This document shows positions 10,262 to 22,012 of a DNA stretch of 64,000 bases, piece by piece. The position numbers and the translations under genes were made by a program. Origin of the DNA: Trichopria drosophilae (lineage: Eukaryota; Arthropoda; Insecta; Hymenoptera; Diapriidae). The DNA lies in assembly GCA_030407085.1 (NCBI GenBank), contig CM059587.1, positions 36,305,001 through 36,369,000 of the forward strand. Direction: 5' to 3'. The notes under the pieces were generated by a model, which was not told the origin of the DNA, did no database searches, and saw only the letters and a list, made by a program, of their open reading frames with translations. The stretch's first letter is position 1, and each line of letters opens with the position of its first letter.

Positions 10262-10957
10262 ATCGTGAAATTTGAAAATTCAGACACTTTGGTCCGAATA
10301 ACCGATAAATTCAATTGGTAATTTATTGAATACCACCGGACGATAAATTCATTTCTGAATTTAATTAATTAAATTTGAGATTATTAAATTAACATATGCA
10401 AATTCCCACCTAGGTTGCAATATGCTGGAAATTGAAAAAAAGCGGTTGAAAAACAATAACAAAGGAGTTTACAATAAACTTCAGCGTACTATATCAGTAT
10501 TCTACGCATGTTGTGCAGCAAAAACGTACGTACAATTTCGGTTTTCAGAGATTTTTTATTTTCTAGAAATGCCGACTACTTCGTAAATGTCAGCGGACTC
10601 TATACGAGTTGATGGATTTCAGGAGTGGTATGTTTTCTCGTAAAATTTTCCATTTTTTCAGAAAATATTTTCGAGAAGCACTATTCCGCTGTTTTTTTAA
10701 CATGTTTGGTCGGTCATAGCCGATAATCATGTTGTTGCTTTTTTGTCTCGAGATATATATTATTATTATTATTATTAATTTTAACATACAGTCATTTCTT
10801 TGAAACTGCAACTCTTTTATTCTAACAAAAAATGATTATTTCTACTATTTTGAAATTTTCAATTCGGAATATGTACCAATAAGTTTTCGATTTCAAACAG
10901 GTGCATCATCCGAAGGTTTATCAACCTTTCTAAAGATATTATTCAAAATATGATTTA
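10262..10957. other. AT-rich DNA with an (ATT)n microsatellite
   Basis: An ATT trinucleotide run lies at about 10757-10777, after TCGAGATATAT. The minus-strand frame 10590-10811 spans the microsatellite and has no family signature. Otherwise I see nothing. Confidence 0.5.
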
Positions 10958-11522
10958 CACTCCCCGGCAATCACTTTTGCCATGCCAAAGCCGAAATTTA
11001 TTAAACTTCAAAGTTTAATATCTTTGCGAAAAATTATCGTAGCTAAAAAATCGAACGGCATTTCAAAGGTTATTGCAATAGCTTTCATTTGAGCAGAGAA
11101 AAAAATCGAAAAGACGCAAAATTCAGATTTTTATCGATAAAAAAACAACAAGAAAAAATACGATATTTTTTATCTTTAGTTAATTGTTTTCCAATTTGAA
11201 ACGAATAGCAGTAGGGTAATGAAACTAACGGGGTTTTAAAGGTATGGTTTTTACCTTTAAAATGATCGCTCGCCCATTTTTGTGCGACCTTTCTGACCGG
11301 AGTTATGACTATTTTTATGAAAAAAACATGATTTTTTTTATTTTCTTATTATCTCAAAAACTAAGAGAGATAGAAAAAAATGTTACCTACAAAAAATACT
11401 CGTTTTTAGGTAAAAAATACCAAAATAATGTCAAAATTTTAAAAATCAAAAAATTTGTTGTTTCATTTTTTTAGGTAGAATTTTTTTTTAATTTCTCATT
11501 TTATAATACAGTTTTCTTCACA

Positions 11523-11585
11523 CCGGGAGGAAAGTTGCTGCTTTCCTCCCGCAAGCGGAAGGAAAGATGCCGCTTATCCTCCCGG
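11523..11585. repeat. GC-rich hairpin in the spacer of the long-TIR element
   Basis: CCGGGAGG at the left pairs with CCTCCCGG at the right. Between them CTTTCCTCCCGC and GCGGAAGGAAAG form a second inner pair. It is strikingly G+C-rich against its surroundings. Confidence 0.7.
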
Positions 11586-11601
11586 TCATAAAGAAGTAAA
11601 A

Positions 11602-11680
11602 AAGAATGCCTCAGACTGCCTGTTTCTCACCCTCGGCCTCGCCTCGGGTAAAAATTACACGCAATCTGAGACATTCTTTA
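11602..11680. repeat. Second imperfect hairpin in the spacer
   Basis: AAGAATGCCTCAGACTGC pairs with GCAATCTGAGACATTCTT (two or three mismatches) around a loop containing CCTCGGCCTCGCCTCGGG. Confidence 0.65.
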
Positions 11681-12739
11681 TTTTACATCCCTCGTTGAGT
11701 AATATACTATTATAATACATTTTATAATGAGCAATTTATTGTAACATGACATATTATGTCATATGTATGTGTTCTGAGTACGTTATAAAATAAAAATTCT
11801 ACAATTAAGAAATAAAGATTTTTGTTGTTTATTGAAAGAATTTATTATGTAATACATAAATCAAATATATAATAATTTTACAAAACATTTCGTAGTGCCC
11901 AATAATGCAGAAAAATATTTCCTTATCATTAAAATATTGATGAGTACATTTGTAAAAGTAACGCTACGTTTTGTTCGTACACATAACTTTGAATAAACAA
12001 CTATATTACATATAATGAGAAATAACAAAAATTTCTATCTACAAAAAATGAAGAAAAAAGTTGTTTTGATTTTTAAAATTTTGATTTTATTTTGGTATTT
12101 TCTACCTAAAAACGAGTATTTTTTGTAGGTAACATTTTTTTCTATCTCTCTTAGTTTTTGAGATAATAAGAAAATAAAAAAAATCATGTTTTTTTATAAA
12201 AATAGACATAACTCCGGTCAGAAAGGTCGCACAAAAATGGGCGAGCGATCATTTTAAAGGTAAAACCCATACCTTTAAAACCCTGTTAGTTTCATTACCC
12301 TACTGCTATTCGTTTCAAATTGGAAAAAAATTAACTAAAGATAAAAAATATCGTATTTTTTCTTGTTTTTTTTATCGATAAAAATCTGAATTTTGCGTCT
12401 TTTCGATTTTTTCCTCTGCTCAAATGAAAGCTATTGCAATAACCTTTGAAATGCCGTTCGATTTTTCTAGCTACGATAATTTTTCGCAAATATATTTTAA
12501 TAATAAACTTTGAAGTTTAATAAATTTCGGCTTTGGCATAGCAAAAGTAATTGCCGGGAGTGTATATATTCGGTATTTGGTATCGATTTGATATTACAAA
12601 AATTTATCATTTTTCGGTATATATCAAGGTAGACATCAGACATTTGACCTGTTCTAACGATACAATAATTCAAAAGCGTTAAATACAATTTTCAAAAATT
12701 GTTCGAAATTGTAACAAAACATTATAATTTCCTTAGTAT

Positions 12740-12915
12740 ATTTCTTTACACCTATATCAAGACAGTTTTTTTTGTTTTATGTATATCAAAATAATAACCA
12801 GGAGTGAATCTGCAGATAAAAAAACAAAAATATGAATTAAATTATTCGACTTACCTATCCAACTACCATATAACAAACAACTTTTTCTTTACACCTATAT
12901 CAAGATAGTTTTGAG
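12740..12915 (+). repeat. Direct repeat pair 'tttctttacacctatatcaag'
   Basis: TTCTTTACACCTATATCAAG occurs at about 12743 and again at about 12889, each followed by A(C/T)AGTTTT. A related tail (GACTGTTTTTTTTT, then GTTTTATTTATATCAAAA) recurs at 14005-14040 on the far side of the family L copy, so these may be flanking pieces of one larger element. Confidence 0.5.
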
Positions 12916-13154
12916 TTTTTTTTAATCTATTTTTCTTTCGAATTATAGCTTACGAATCAAATACAATCTTGAAACTAGTGTTGGCGTGGTACCTCGCACG
13001 CTTCGCTCGCTCAGAAACTTTGACCCAGTGGAGAGTCGGCTATTCCTTAATACTCGTTTGTTTACTAACAGCTTTCAATTATATTATAAAATTATATTGA
13101 TATTTGGGGGTCCAATCATATTTAGGTCCAAGTGGCTTCGATAGATATGTTACA

Positions 13155-13945
13155 ACAATATAGTGTTTCTTATATGTATGAAAATTGAAAATGAGCATTT
13201 TGAAAACTTCGACCCCGACAACAGGCCAGCCGTAGTATTAATAAATAAAAGTTGCAAAACACTTACTTCATGCACTTGTATTGTAATAGACTATTCGATG
13301 CATATTACATGTTTTTCTAATTACTGTCTGTATCGTTATGATGTTATATATATACAATATATATACATATAATTCGTCAAAGATATTTTGAAAGTGTCGA
13401 AAAGATCTCTGACGGATATCTTTTAGATACTATAAGACATCTTTTAGATATATCGAAATAGTTACTTTCGTATCAAGGGCGTAAAAGAACTTACGACCCG
13501 TAGGTGATCACCGCGCCCGAGGGGCTGGCAAAGACTACCCCAGGGGGGTAGGGGGTCGAAACGTCGAAATTTTATGAAAAACTATAGGGTAATTTTTTGC
13601 CGAGATGACCAAATTTAATACTTTTTCAGACAATAATCATAAACATTTTAAACCAGTTTTTATGGCATTATCGTTCACTTTAGGAAGAAAATGCATAAAA
13701 TCTTTTTTGTAGAGAATTTAATGCTCTATCTTTTTTGTTTGAAATATTTTTTAATAAAATTTGTACGGACGTACGTACGTACAAGATCACGGACACAAAT
13801 TTTTTTATTGTTGATTTGGGCTCCTTAGGGTCTGAAACGTCGACATTTCATGAAAAACTATAGGATGATTTTTATGCCCGAAGTGACCAAATTCAATACT
13901 TCGTCCAGACCACAGGTCTGGGTCGAAGTAATTAACATTTTTGTT
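13155..13945 (+). repeat. Dispersed non-coding element family L, copy 1
   Basis: Blocks shared in the same order with 41.45-42.52 kb are: GAAAATGAGCATTTT then AACTTCGACCCCGAC; GGCATTATCGTT; TTTTGTAGAGAATT; 'ggacgtac' then 'acggaca'; TTTTTTATTGTTG; CTCCTTAGGG; GAAACGTCGACATTT; and GAAAAACTATAGG. It contains a G-rich stretch (GGGGGGTAGGGGGTC) at 13540-13560. In this copy the CGTCGAAATTTTATG block occurs twice (about 13563 and 13832), an internal duplication. It ends in a conserved hairpin at 13898-13929. There is no coding capacity. The transposon class is unknown. Confidence 0.65.
13898..13929. repeat. Conserved terminal hairpin of family L
   Basis: ACTTCG and CCAGACC pair with GGTCTGG and CGAAGT around an ACA loop. 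The family copy at 42478-42508 keeps the same CCAGACC/GGTCTGG stem with a TAT loop. Confidence 0.7.
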
Positions 13946-14309
13946 TACTTAAATTTATTAAAGGCATATATGATTCGAATAAAAGGAGTTTTCATATCTG
14001 ATATTGACTGTTTTTTTTTTGTTTTATTTATATCAAAATTTTAGAAATTTTTTCTTTTTAAAGTATTTGATTAAGGACCCAGAATCTTGACATTCTCATA
14101 ATCGACAGTGCGATAATTGTCTATACGATGTTTAATTAATCCCGTGTGTTTTGCCATTTTTTTCTCATATTTATTATCGTTTTAATTTTAGTTTGTCAGT
14201 TTGATCGATATATTTCTTATCATAAAATTTACAAGAGATTAAAAATATAGAACACCACTCATTTTCATTTTGTCTAATTTATCTTTAAAAGGCCTAATAT
14301 GTAATTGCA
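13946..14309. other. AT-rich DNA, no gene seen
   Basis: Nothing beyond the repeat tail at 14005-14040 already noted. Confidence 0.5.
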
Positions 14310-14485
14310 AAGATATCTTTCGGTTTTTTGGGATATCCATGTGATATTTCCAGATATTGCCTGCGGATAAATAAAATTCCATTTCGACTGTATTTAACGG
14401 TGTATTCAATGGATATCCTATTAATATCCCGGATATTCCGAAGGTCAACGGGTCATTACTACGATATCCATGATGTAACTGATCG
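14310..14485. repeat. GATATCC-rich dispersed repeat, copy 2
   Basis: It shares the GGATATCCATGTGATATTTCC and 'gataaataaaattcc' order with 9.38-9.43 kb, and has additional GGATATCC, CCCGGATATTCC and CGATATCCATG motifs. The overlapping frames (14239-14448 minus, 14328-14525 plus) derive from it. Confidence 0.5.
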
Positions 14486-14965
14486 AATACTAGTTGTACT
14501 AGATTCGTATTCAGGGATACGTTAAAACCTCACGTAGTTATCTTTGCGAGGATTTTGAAATAACATTTTTTATTTCTTAAATTTGAGAGAACTGTAGATC
14601 GTCTTTAGTGATGGCGCCATACTTCACATTTGTGTATGAAATGTAAGAGCTGCAGAAACCTACACAATATTTATTATAAACAACACAAAGGGTGAAAGAA
14701 AACACGTCGATGTACTTATTCAAAACTTTTTATATTTCACTCAATTCAGCAATGGCTAACGAACGCAAATCGATTCTGTTGATTTATGATTAGCGTCCCG
14801 TTATTAAAAACCACAATCGTGCGTAGCAACTACGTCGATCCGAAAACAGTTTTAGACTGTCATACCCAAGTGACATGTCTCCGATTGGTTCGAATTTAAT
14901 TTGAATATTTTAAACCTTAGATGCACGATCTCCATCAGAATTTCGATTTACAAATAATTTACAAT
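14486..14965. other. AT-rich DNA, no gene seen
   Basis: Nothing recognisable. Confidence 0.5.
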
Positions 14966-14967
14966 AT

Positions 14968-15040
14968 CAGCTCTCCCTGGCTGTTCAATTTTCCTGGTTG
15001 TCAGCACTCCCTGGCTGCCAGCTCTCTCAAGGTGCCAGCA
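14968..15040 (+). repeat. Short imperfect direct repeats 'cagctctccctggctg'
   Basis: CAGCTCTCCCTGGCTG, then TCCTGGTTGTCAGC, then ACTCCCTGGCTGCCAGC and TCTCTCAAGGTGCCAGC. These are three to four diverged copies of a roughly 16-bp motif in a locally GC-rich patch. Origin unknown. Confidence 0.55.
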
Positions 15041-16670
15041 GTACCCGGTTACGCACCCAACCACAGGTTACTTATTTACACATTAAATTTGTTTATTCCT
15101 TAGTTACGTTTCGTTAACCTTTGTGCGTCTGCAGCCGTCTTTTAGAAATACCCACTCATAGTGCAATGGCATAGGGAAACTGTAGAAAACCTACGCCCGG
15201 GTATAGTATACATAATGTACATAATTTTAATTGGAAAAATACTGTAACGGCAACAATATTGATGTAAACAATATTAATTTTTGTATTCATATATGGCTTG
15301 ACGACAAATCGATGACAGCACTTACTGTGTAGATATACATAAGACGATCGAATAAGAAGATCAGATTGGACCTTGTTTTCAGGACTATCATCTGCAACCA
15401 GTCACGGTGATTTCGAAATAGTCATGGATGTTTGTGCTATAATTTTACCAATATTTCAAAAAATAACGATGGATGGTCTCGCCGGTTGCTCCGACCAGCT
15501 TCCGGGTCCGTAATTACATACAGAACATGTTAAATGTGAACCAAGCGGCACTCGAACAGACGCAAATAGACGCTTTATCTGACTGTCACAGGTGAAATAT
15601 AAATTTTCTTGCAAACTTACACAGGGAAGACTTATAGGGTTTGAAAAGAGCAACAAAAAAACTCGGGTGCGCCTTTATCGTATAATTCAAGGAAACCGTA
15701 ATTTTTTATTAAAATTGTAAATTTGTTTCACTAATAAACCCGAAACCTTGCCACTCAGATTTGGAGAAAATTTTAACGATTTAACCCATTTTTGCCAAAC
15801 ATGAGAAGACCCAGTTACGTCAACAAGTTCAGTTTCTGGAATAAAAAGCATTTTTTTAAATTTTCATAAGATGTATTTTCTACTATTTTTAAGTATGCTA
15901 AATTGATTCTCGATGAGAAGATTGTCCTATGAAAAAACAATTGTTTATACACATATTTTTCAAAATAAAATAAAAATGCCAGAATTGGTATTTTTTAAAA
16001 ATTTTCACGATTTTCTCCACTGAAACGGGATATAATCAAACAAATGCACGCATTAAAAGTGATCCGGATTTTTAGACATAAATAATATGCTAATAGAATA
16101 TTTTTTAGAAATGGCCGGTTTCAAATGTCCACGGAATGAAGCATTCAGAATTCATAATTCCTTGAAATAGAAACTTTTTTACGCCATTTTGACCTTTTGA
16201 CGTCCAAATATGTATACCTAATATTCGTAATTATCTGACACATATATTCAACTTTGAAAATAATAAATATATATATACAAAAAAAATATACAAATATTGA
16301 AAATATAAAAATTCGAACGTGACATTTGCAGGACATTATACGAAAAAGTATAAAAATATAAATTGTATAAAAAAAAGCCTATATGGGTTTAGTAGCCCCC
16401 AAAAAATATATTGAATTATCATTAAAAAAAAATCAACTACGGGTAAAATTCAGGTTTTATATAAAAATCTACACCTGAAAATATTATTTTTTTTTTGTAA
16501 AAAATGGTGAAAATCGGTATTAGTAGTGGTTTCTTCCTAATTTTGCCATCGGATTCAAAAAGAGGGCTCCCGAAAACTGTAGGAACGGTAATTTAGATCA
16601 ACGCCCAACTGTATTTTCATAAAAAATGTTAAAACTGGATTCAACGCAATGATTTTGGTCAAGTTGGGCA
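15041..16670. other. 1.6 kb without a recognisable gene
   Basis: There is a GC-richer patch at 15460-15600 with an unassigned 66-codon minus-strand frame. From 15.7 to 16.6 kb A/T homopolymer tracts dominate. The wording ('aaaatggtgaaaatcgg', 'gggctcccgaaaactgtagg') resembles old repeat sequence, but I found no second copy in this window. Confidence 0.45.
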
Positions 16671-16672
16671 TT

Positions 16673-17702
16673 GACCCTCCTGTGAGCAGACCCGAATATA
16701 TTCGTCTAAACACGATTGCCTATATCATTGTAACGGCATAATTTTAGATCATCAAATAATTCATTAATAAAAATTGAAGCCAGGAATCTGTCACACGCAT
16801 GTTATGCTGTTCCATTTTAAATATTTACTAATTTTTATAAATAATTCCTACATAGAAAGAACTCATCAATTTATATATTTCAAAGCCAACCAATTTTCTT
16901 GAAAATCATCATGTAATCATGACACTAGGAATGAAAAGGGAATTGCTTGAGAGCATCGATTACGAATCTGACGTTAAAATTTCATAATCCAAAATGATGG
17001 TTCCAGTAAGGCGGATGCAACATGGCTGACTAATTTTGTAAAATTTATCGAATTTTTATAAATGGTTATCTAGGTGGTTTTCGGATCGCAGATAACGAAT
17101 CAGATTTTAAAATTTTAAATCCAAAATGGCGGATTCAATATTTTGAATTTCGCACCACAATCCTATTTTGAATCTTGCACCAGAATCCTATTTTGAAACT
17201 TCCATTGTAGAATATTAATTTCCTACACAACTTCTCCTAATGACGCGCCAAACTTCCAGATATCAATTTTTACGAATATTCAATAATTTGTTAACAATTA
17301 GTACGTCATACTGAATGCATCATTTTGAATTTTGAAATATTAACTTCCGAATCGTTATCTGGTACCCTAAACCTCTTACGAAACAATTTTTATGAAAATT
17401 CGATAATTTTTTACAAATTAATCTGGCATATTGGAAACGCCATTCTGAGTTTCGAAATTTTAACTTCCGATTTCTTATCAACGACTCCAAAACCCCTCGA
17501 GTAAGAAGAGAGATTCAAATTCAGTTAATTTTCATATTTTTCACCGCCATATTGGATCCGCCATTTTGAATGTTGAAATCAAATTCGTAATTGACGACTG
17601 TAAAAACCGTAATGTACCAACTCATTTTTAAATCAAGCCACAAATAAAATGTGCGCATTTGAAAGCTACTTTTCCGACGAAAATTCGTGCACAGGAGGGT
17701 TA
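16673..17702. repeat. Inverted ATGGCG-family array bounded by short TIRs
   Basis: Plus-oriented units (16945-17140, e.g. 'gcagataacgaatcagattttaaaa', ATCCAAAATGGCGGATTCAA) are followed by minus-oriented units (17225-17620, e.g. CGCCATATTGGATCCGCC, 'ttcgtaattgacgac'). The block is bordered by an inverted pair: TTGACCCTCCTGTG at 16673 and CACAGGAGGGTTAA at 17687. This suggests one composite foldback element of about 1 kb. The TTAA/TTGA edges recall piggyBac-type targets but are not proof. Confidence 0.55.
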
Positions 17703-17879
17703 ATGGATTAATTCCATATTTCTGTCGCACTTAATTGAAGTATTTCTTTTCACAGTATAAATGAATGTCCACTTATTCAAATTTAGAGAGAAATCAATGC
17801 GGTATCGGTCGTTATTCATTACTGATTTGATACCCAATCAAATATAGTCGTATGACATAGTTAAATCTGAGTCTTACAT
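17703..17879. other. AT-rich spacer upstream of the GC-rich block
   Basis: Nothing specific recognised. Confidence 0.4.
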
Positions 17880-19654
17880 TAGGAATGACCGGCTGAACGA
17901 AGCTCAGTGTATTTTAGATTGGAGAATGCGACGAGTTCAATATCCAAACCAGCTTTCCAAGTATCCACCTCCAACCCCTCGGAAACACGTGGGAGAAGCT
18001 TTCAGCGCCCCATCACAGATGGCAGAGAGCGCTTGTTCGCGACAGAAATATTTTCAGAGGTGAAGGCATCCACTTGGTCGAGGTGCATCGTCCCCTCTTG
18101 ACATCGTGGATCTACGCCAGGAGTCGGATGGTTCCGTCACCACCGCGATTCGCTGCGTGCGGGGGTGCGCTCAGTCCTAATCGCGCAGCCGCCTGACTTA
18201 CTTCGCCTAGTCGTATGGCATCGAACGGGAACCTCGGCTGCTCTGATCTCCAGGCAGCTTTTATTGACGTTTCCTCCAAAATAATAAATTCGAAAACGGG
18301 TCTTCAAACTTCACCGGGAAGAGTTTTGTGGCATTAAGGTGCAGGATCGACTGTCATTAATTCGAGGAATCGTCTCGCGCGCGGCCATGAACGTTTTGCT
18401 TTTTGCCATCTGAAGCTGCAGATGTCGTTGCGATCGCTTCGGTGTCGGTCCACCCTGCTACTTTATCCGAGGTTTATGGCAGGGCAAAAAGTTGAAATAT
18501 CCGCGACATCTCAAGCATCGGGGATGCTGAGGACCTACATGTATTGTCCTGGAAGTGGATCCGTGTGGGGTTGAGGTAGAGCAAGGCTAGCAGGTAATTC
18601 AAAGGTCGATAGTGGAGGGGGGTTGTTGTGTTCGCAAAGCGCTTTTGGACGACGTCACTCCAATTCGCGACGTTTGTGTTTTTCTTTTATCATCCCTTAA
18701 AGAAATCGATCGAATCTGAGGAGTTTACTGGTTTTGGATTCAAGGGAGATCTGGTATCGTTTCTTAAATGGGAGTAGCAACGAGACTGGGCAATAACCTG
18801 CGGGATAGGAGGTCGAGCTCGGCCTAGGAACAAGCAACGGGAGTGTCGCCCACCATTTTGAGTGCGGGAGGTTATTCGCCGATGGAGGACTGGAGAATGG
18901 TTTTTCCGCGATTTTCACGAGACGGGATCATCGGCTGGAAATATCGGAATTGCAGGAAGTGAAGGATCGATTCAAAATGTGGGAAGGAAGCAAAGGTTGG
19001 CGTCTCGTGACCTAGGATCATCGCGAAGACGGAAAGTGGGTTAAAGGCGGAGTCTGATGTTTTCTACTCGTAACCTCGATGTTGGATCCGCAGTCAGCTG
19101 GCCGTAGATATTCCAAGGCCTGTTACATCTGTCAAATTTGAATCTAAATGCGGAGTGAACTATGCCATCAAATATTAACGAACAGATGACCAAACGCGTT
19201 CCCGTTGCAGAAAGTGAACTCGTCACTGAAGTTCTCCAGCCTCGATTCTAATTCTTCGCTGATGGACCAAACATTCGCAAATCGAATTTCACCTGTTCAG
19301 TTCTTCTCCATCTGGGAAATGGGATTTTACTCAATGAGTAATTTTGGAGTGCATAACATGTTTAAGAAACATACCGGATATAGGAAACCATTTTCTCGAG
19401 AGATTTACGCGCAAGGTACCTGGCGATTGGTGCTGAATGAGCAGATATCGAACTTTTTGTGTTGAAGAGTCGCGTGTGCAGAAAATATAATTTCTTCGTG
19501 CACAAGTGACAGTCAAGAATTAGCATTTTTTTTAACGCCGCTGGGGATGAAACTCGTTTCTGATAAAAACAGTGTGTGATGTGATTCGCGAGTGTCAGTT
19601 TTTACTTTTGGATTTTAGGGATTAACTGCACGTCGGGACATCTTTTCGGCAAGA
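17880..19654 (+). promoter_or_regulatory. GC/CpG-rich block: candidate promoter and 5' exon(s) of a gene reading right
   Basis: This is the longest stretch of near-balanced composition in the window, with many CpGs (for example GTGCGGGGGTGCGCTCAGTC and TCGCGCGCGGCCATGAACG). Initiator-like TCAGT matches lie at 17905, 18171 and 19595, and no TATA box is obvious. It ends in a consensus splice donor (exon ...GGCAAGA, intron GTAAGTG at 19655). Possible internal donors are near 18592 (AGCAG then GTAATT). Frames of 60-86 codons on both strands (17907-18101, 18697-18918, 18862-19044, 19041-19226, 19205-19465) show no recognisable domain, so if transcribed this is probably largely 5' UTR. The gene's name and coding exons cannot be told from this window. 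Confidence 0.5.
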
Positions 19655-19660
19655 GTAAGT
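19651..19660 (+). other. Candidate 5' splice site, AAGA then GTAAGT
   Basis: GTAAGT is the optimal donor hexamer. It lies where composition changes sharply from GC-balanced to strongly AT-rich, as expected at an exon-intron boundary. The preceding exon start is not defined. Confidence 0.5.
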
Positions 19661-22012
19661 GTATTTGTTATTTATACGAATTTTGCATCAAAGATGTAGT
19701 AATTATCAGAGTTCTAGCAGTGAAAAAGAAATCGTGAGTAATAAATGGAGGTTTAGAAATATGGATATTAAAACAGGCAAGCGGAATGGGAAATCATAGA
19801 CGTGGTATAAGCGCGCAACCTTAATATTGTAAAATGTGGATGCTTCAGCTTCGAGTCGCCTGTGGCAGCATCCATTAATCATTTAGCAAAACACGGAAAT
19901 ACGAGCGATATTGGATTACATCGGGAAGAAAACTTTTAATTAAGACTAAAGGGAGACAGGCCATTTCATTTATTTCGATAAGATTTTTATTTGTGTCATA
20001 GATCAATTTTTTCAATGGCATATCTTACATCAAAATATTTTCATTAAAAAAAAAGAATTAAGTTTAATTTCTTTTATGTACTCATTTTTTGAGATTAAAC
20101 TTATTCAATGACATCGCCATCTACAATTTTAAGAGCGCGGTGTATCTAAAGATAAAATAAACCGAAAGTGATTGATTCCAATAGTGCTCAAAATAAAATT
20201 TGGTTTTGGAACGAAACGTAGGATAAAATAATTCGGCCATGAATAGAATTTAGATTAAAATGGAAACTTTTTCTGATACACTGTCATATAAACTAGGACG
20301 TTTCGATGCAGGATTTAAAATTGTATCCGATTGTAAAAAAGTTCTAAATTAAATAAATTTATTTTATGACCCATTTTAATTGTTTAAAAATTATCAGTTT
20401 TGTTTTTAGTTATCTAATCTAGCTTTTAAAAGATAAACGATTTTAATGTTTGTTCTAAAACGAAACTTTAATAATAAAATAATAAGAATTTCGTATAAAA
20501 ACAAAAAATGCGTAATAAAAAGAGATATGGACATGTGACATCAAAAACTGAAACTATTCTAAACTACATGTTCTGATTATTTTTACCGAAGTATAATCAA
20601 AGCAATACCTTAGGAATATGCTTTATTCATGTGCACTGATTCTAAAAATACAATTACATGAACCGAGAGCAAACACATCCCAATATTAAGTACTTGAAAA
20701 TTTATCGATTTTTTATTTTTACACATCGACGTGAATAAATACAAATATTTCGAAATCTGTCTTTTCATTTCATTAAGTATTTCCTTAGTCTTATTTTTAA
20801 TATGTAATCAATATTGACATTTTTTTCGTGCTTCTTGGAAATATGATATTAAATGACAATTGATTTTTAAAATTAGTTTTTAATTTCTCATTGAAGAGTA
20901 GATTCATTTGTAAATAAATAAGTAGTAATACAAATAAATAATTTACAAACTTCTTGTTGACTGTATAATGCGACTAGTTCTGATAATCTTTTAATACTGT
21001 CGTATCATAGACTTTCTGTATTTTTAATGGCTCTTAATGATTTGATTTTTACAACCAAAATTATTGGACAGAAGATTTTGGCTTTGTAAAAATAATTACA
21101 CCCTAAAGGCTCCTAAGGTGGATGTTTAGTCAAGTTCGACTTTGTCTTAAGTAAATCCATCATGTCCACTCTTATGTCGTGAAATTGCACTTTTTAAAGG
21201 AAGAACAAAACTGTCACCTTAAAAAAGCGACAAGGAATGAACATTTGGGCGATTTATTATTAATAATTATTATCCTTGTGTATTTTCTCCATTGAAAAGT
21301 AGGTTATATTCGAAGTTATCTTAACCAAAAGTGTCAGATGACACGTATTATTGTGCTTTCACAACATTAATTAGAAATGCGCGTTGCAATAACTTCAGTA
21401 GTACTCAAATGAGGTATTATTCTTACTTTAGTATCGAGATTTTTGCGGAACTTGTTTCTGGGTGGTATTATGGATATGTAGATAAATCTCTATTTTGTAT
21501 TTGCAGTCTACTCCCGCCATTTTGCAATATTTTATACTGCTTGAGAGATACCCGCAAAAATTGCCGGAGTGTCCAGTAGAAAAATGCCCAACGTTTCTCT
21601 ACGTGTAATTAAATTAGTCAGAAAAATAAATTCTTTTGTCTGTTCTCACTAATTGTAAGTGTATTTTTAAAAATTTTATGAAACAGCTCTGAAAAACATC
21701 ATCAGTGGCGTGATATAAACATTAAAAAATAACTACTATTTTGGTTTTTTAACACTCAAAAATGCATGTTTGTTTTGTTTACAAGAAATACGTGTCGCAA
21801 CAAAACTGTCAAATGCTTTATAATGGGAGATATAAGTCTGAAAATTCGTTCGATCAGATTGTGTGCATTGGTTATAAGTTACTGAGTCAATGAAAGTCTC
21901 ATCAAAACATTTATCAGTTTCTTGTTTACCTGGACATTGGCTTCATTCTAAGTATCTTCATACCATGCGATTAAAATAGTCTTTGTATTATTTTATTCCA
22001 ATCCACTTTCTA
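19661..22012. other. AT-rich, intron-like DNA, no gene seen
   Basis: Long A/T-rich sequence directly after the candidate donor. The 82-codon frame at 21331-21579 lies in a slightly GC-richer patch but has no known family features. Confidence 0.5.

Larger units (their letters stand above)
10958..12562. mobile_element. TA-flanked DNA transposon with ~550-bp terminal inverted repeats
   Basis: The termini are CACTCCCCGGCAATCACTTT (left) and, in reverse complement, CACTCCCGGCAATTACTTTT (right). Each is bordered by TA (10956-10957 and 12563-12564), the Tc1/mariner-type target. The arms run about 10958-11506 and 12010-12562. They match nearly base for base over landmarks such as GAACGGCATTTCAAAGG, GGTAATGAAACTAAC, CGCTCGCCCATTTTTGTGCG and CCTACAAAAAATACTCG. 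The spacer of about 500 bp has two further hairpins and no transposase. The only longer frames (11244-11474 and part of 12497-12688) lie in or across the arms and are not credible genes. Full-length folding would give a stem of about 550 bp. Confidence 0.85.

Noticed and set aside
11244..11474. 76-codon frame in the long-TIR element as transposase
   Set aside because: It lies inside the inverted arm itself and has no DDE or DNA-binding motif.
13155..13945. Calling family L a Helitron
   Set aside because: A hairpin is present, but the CTRR end, a 5' TC and AT target sites could not be shown, and homology seems to continue slightly past the hairpin.
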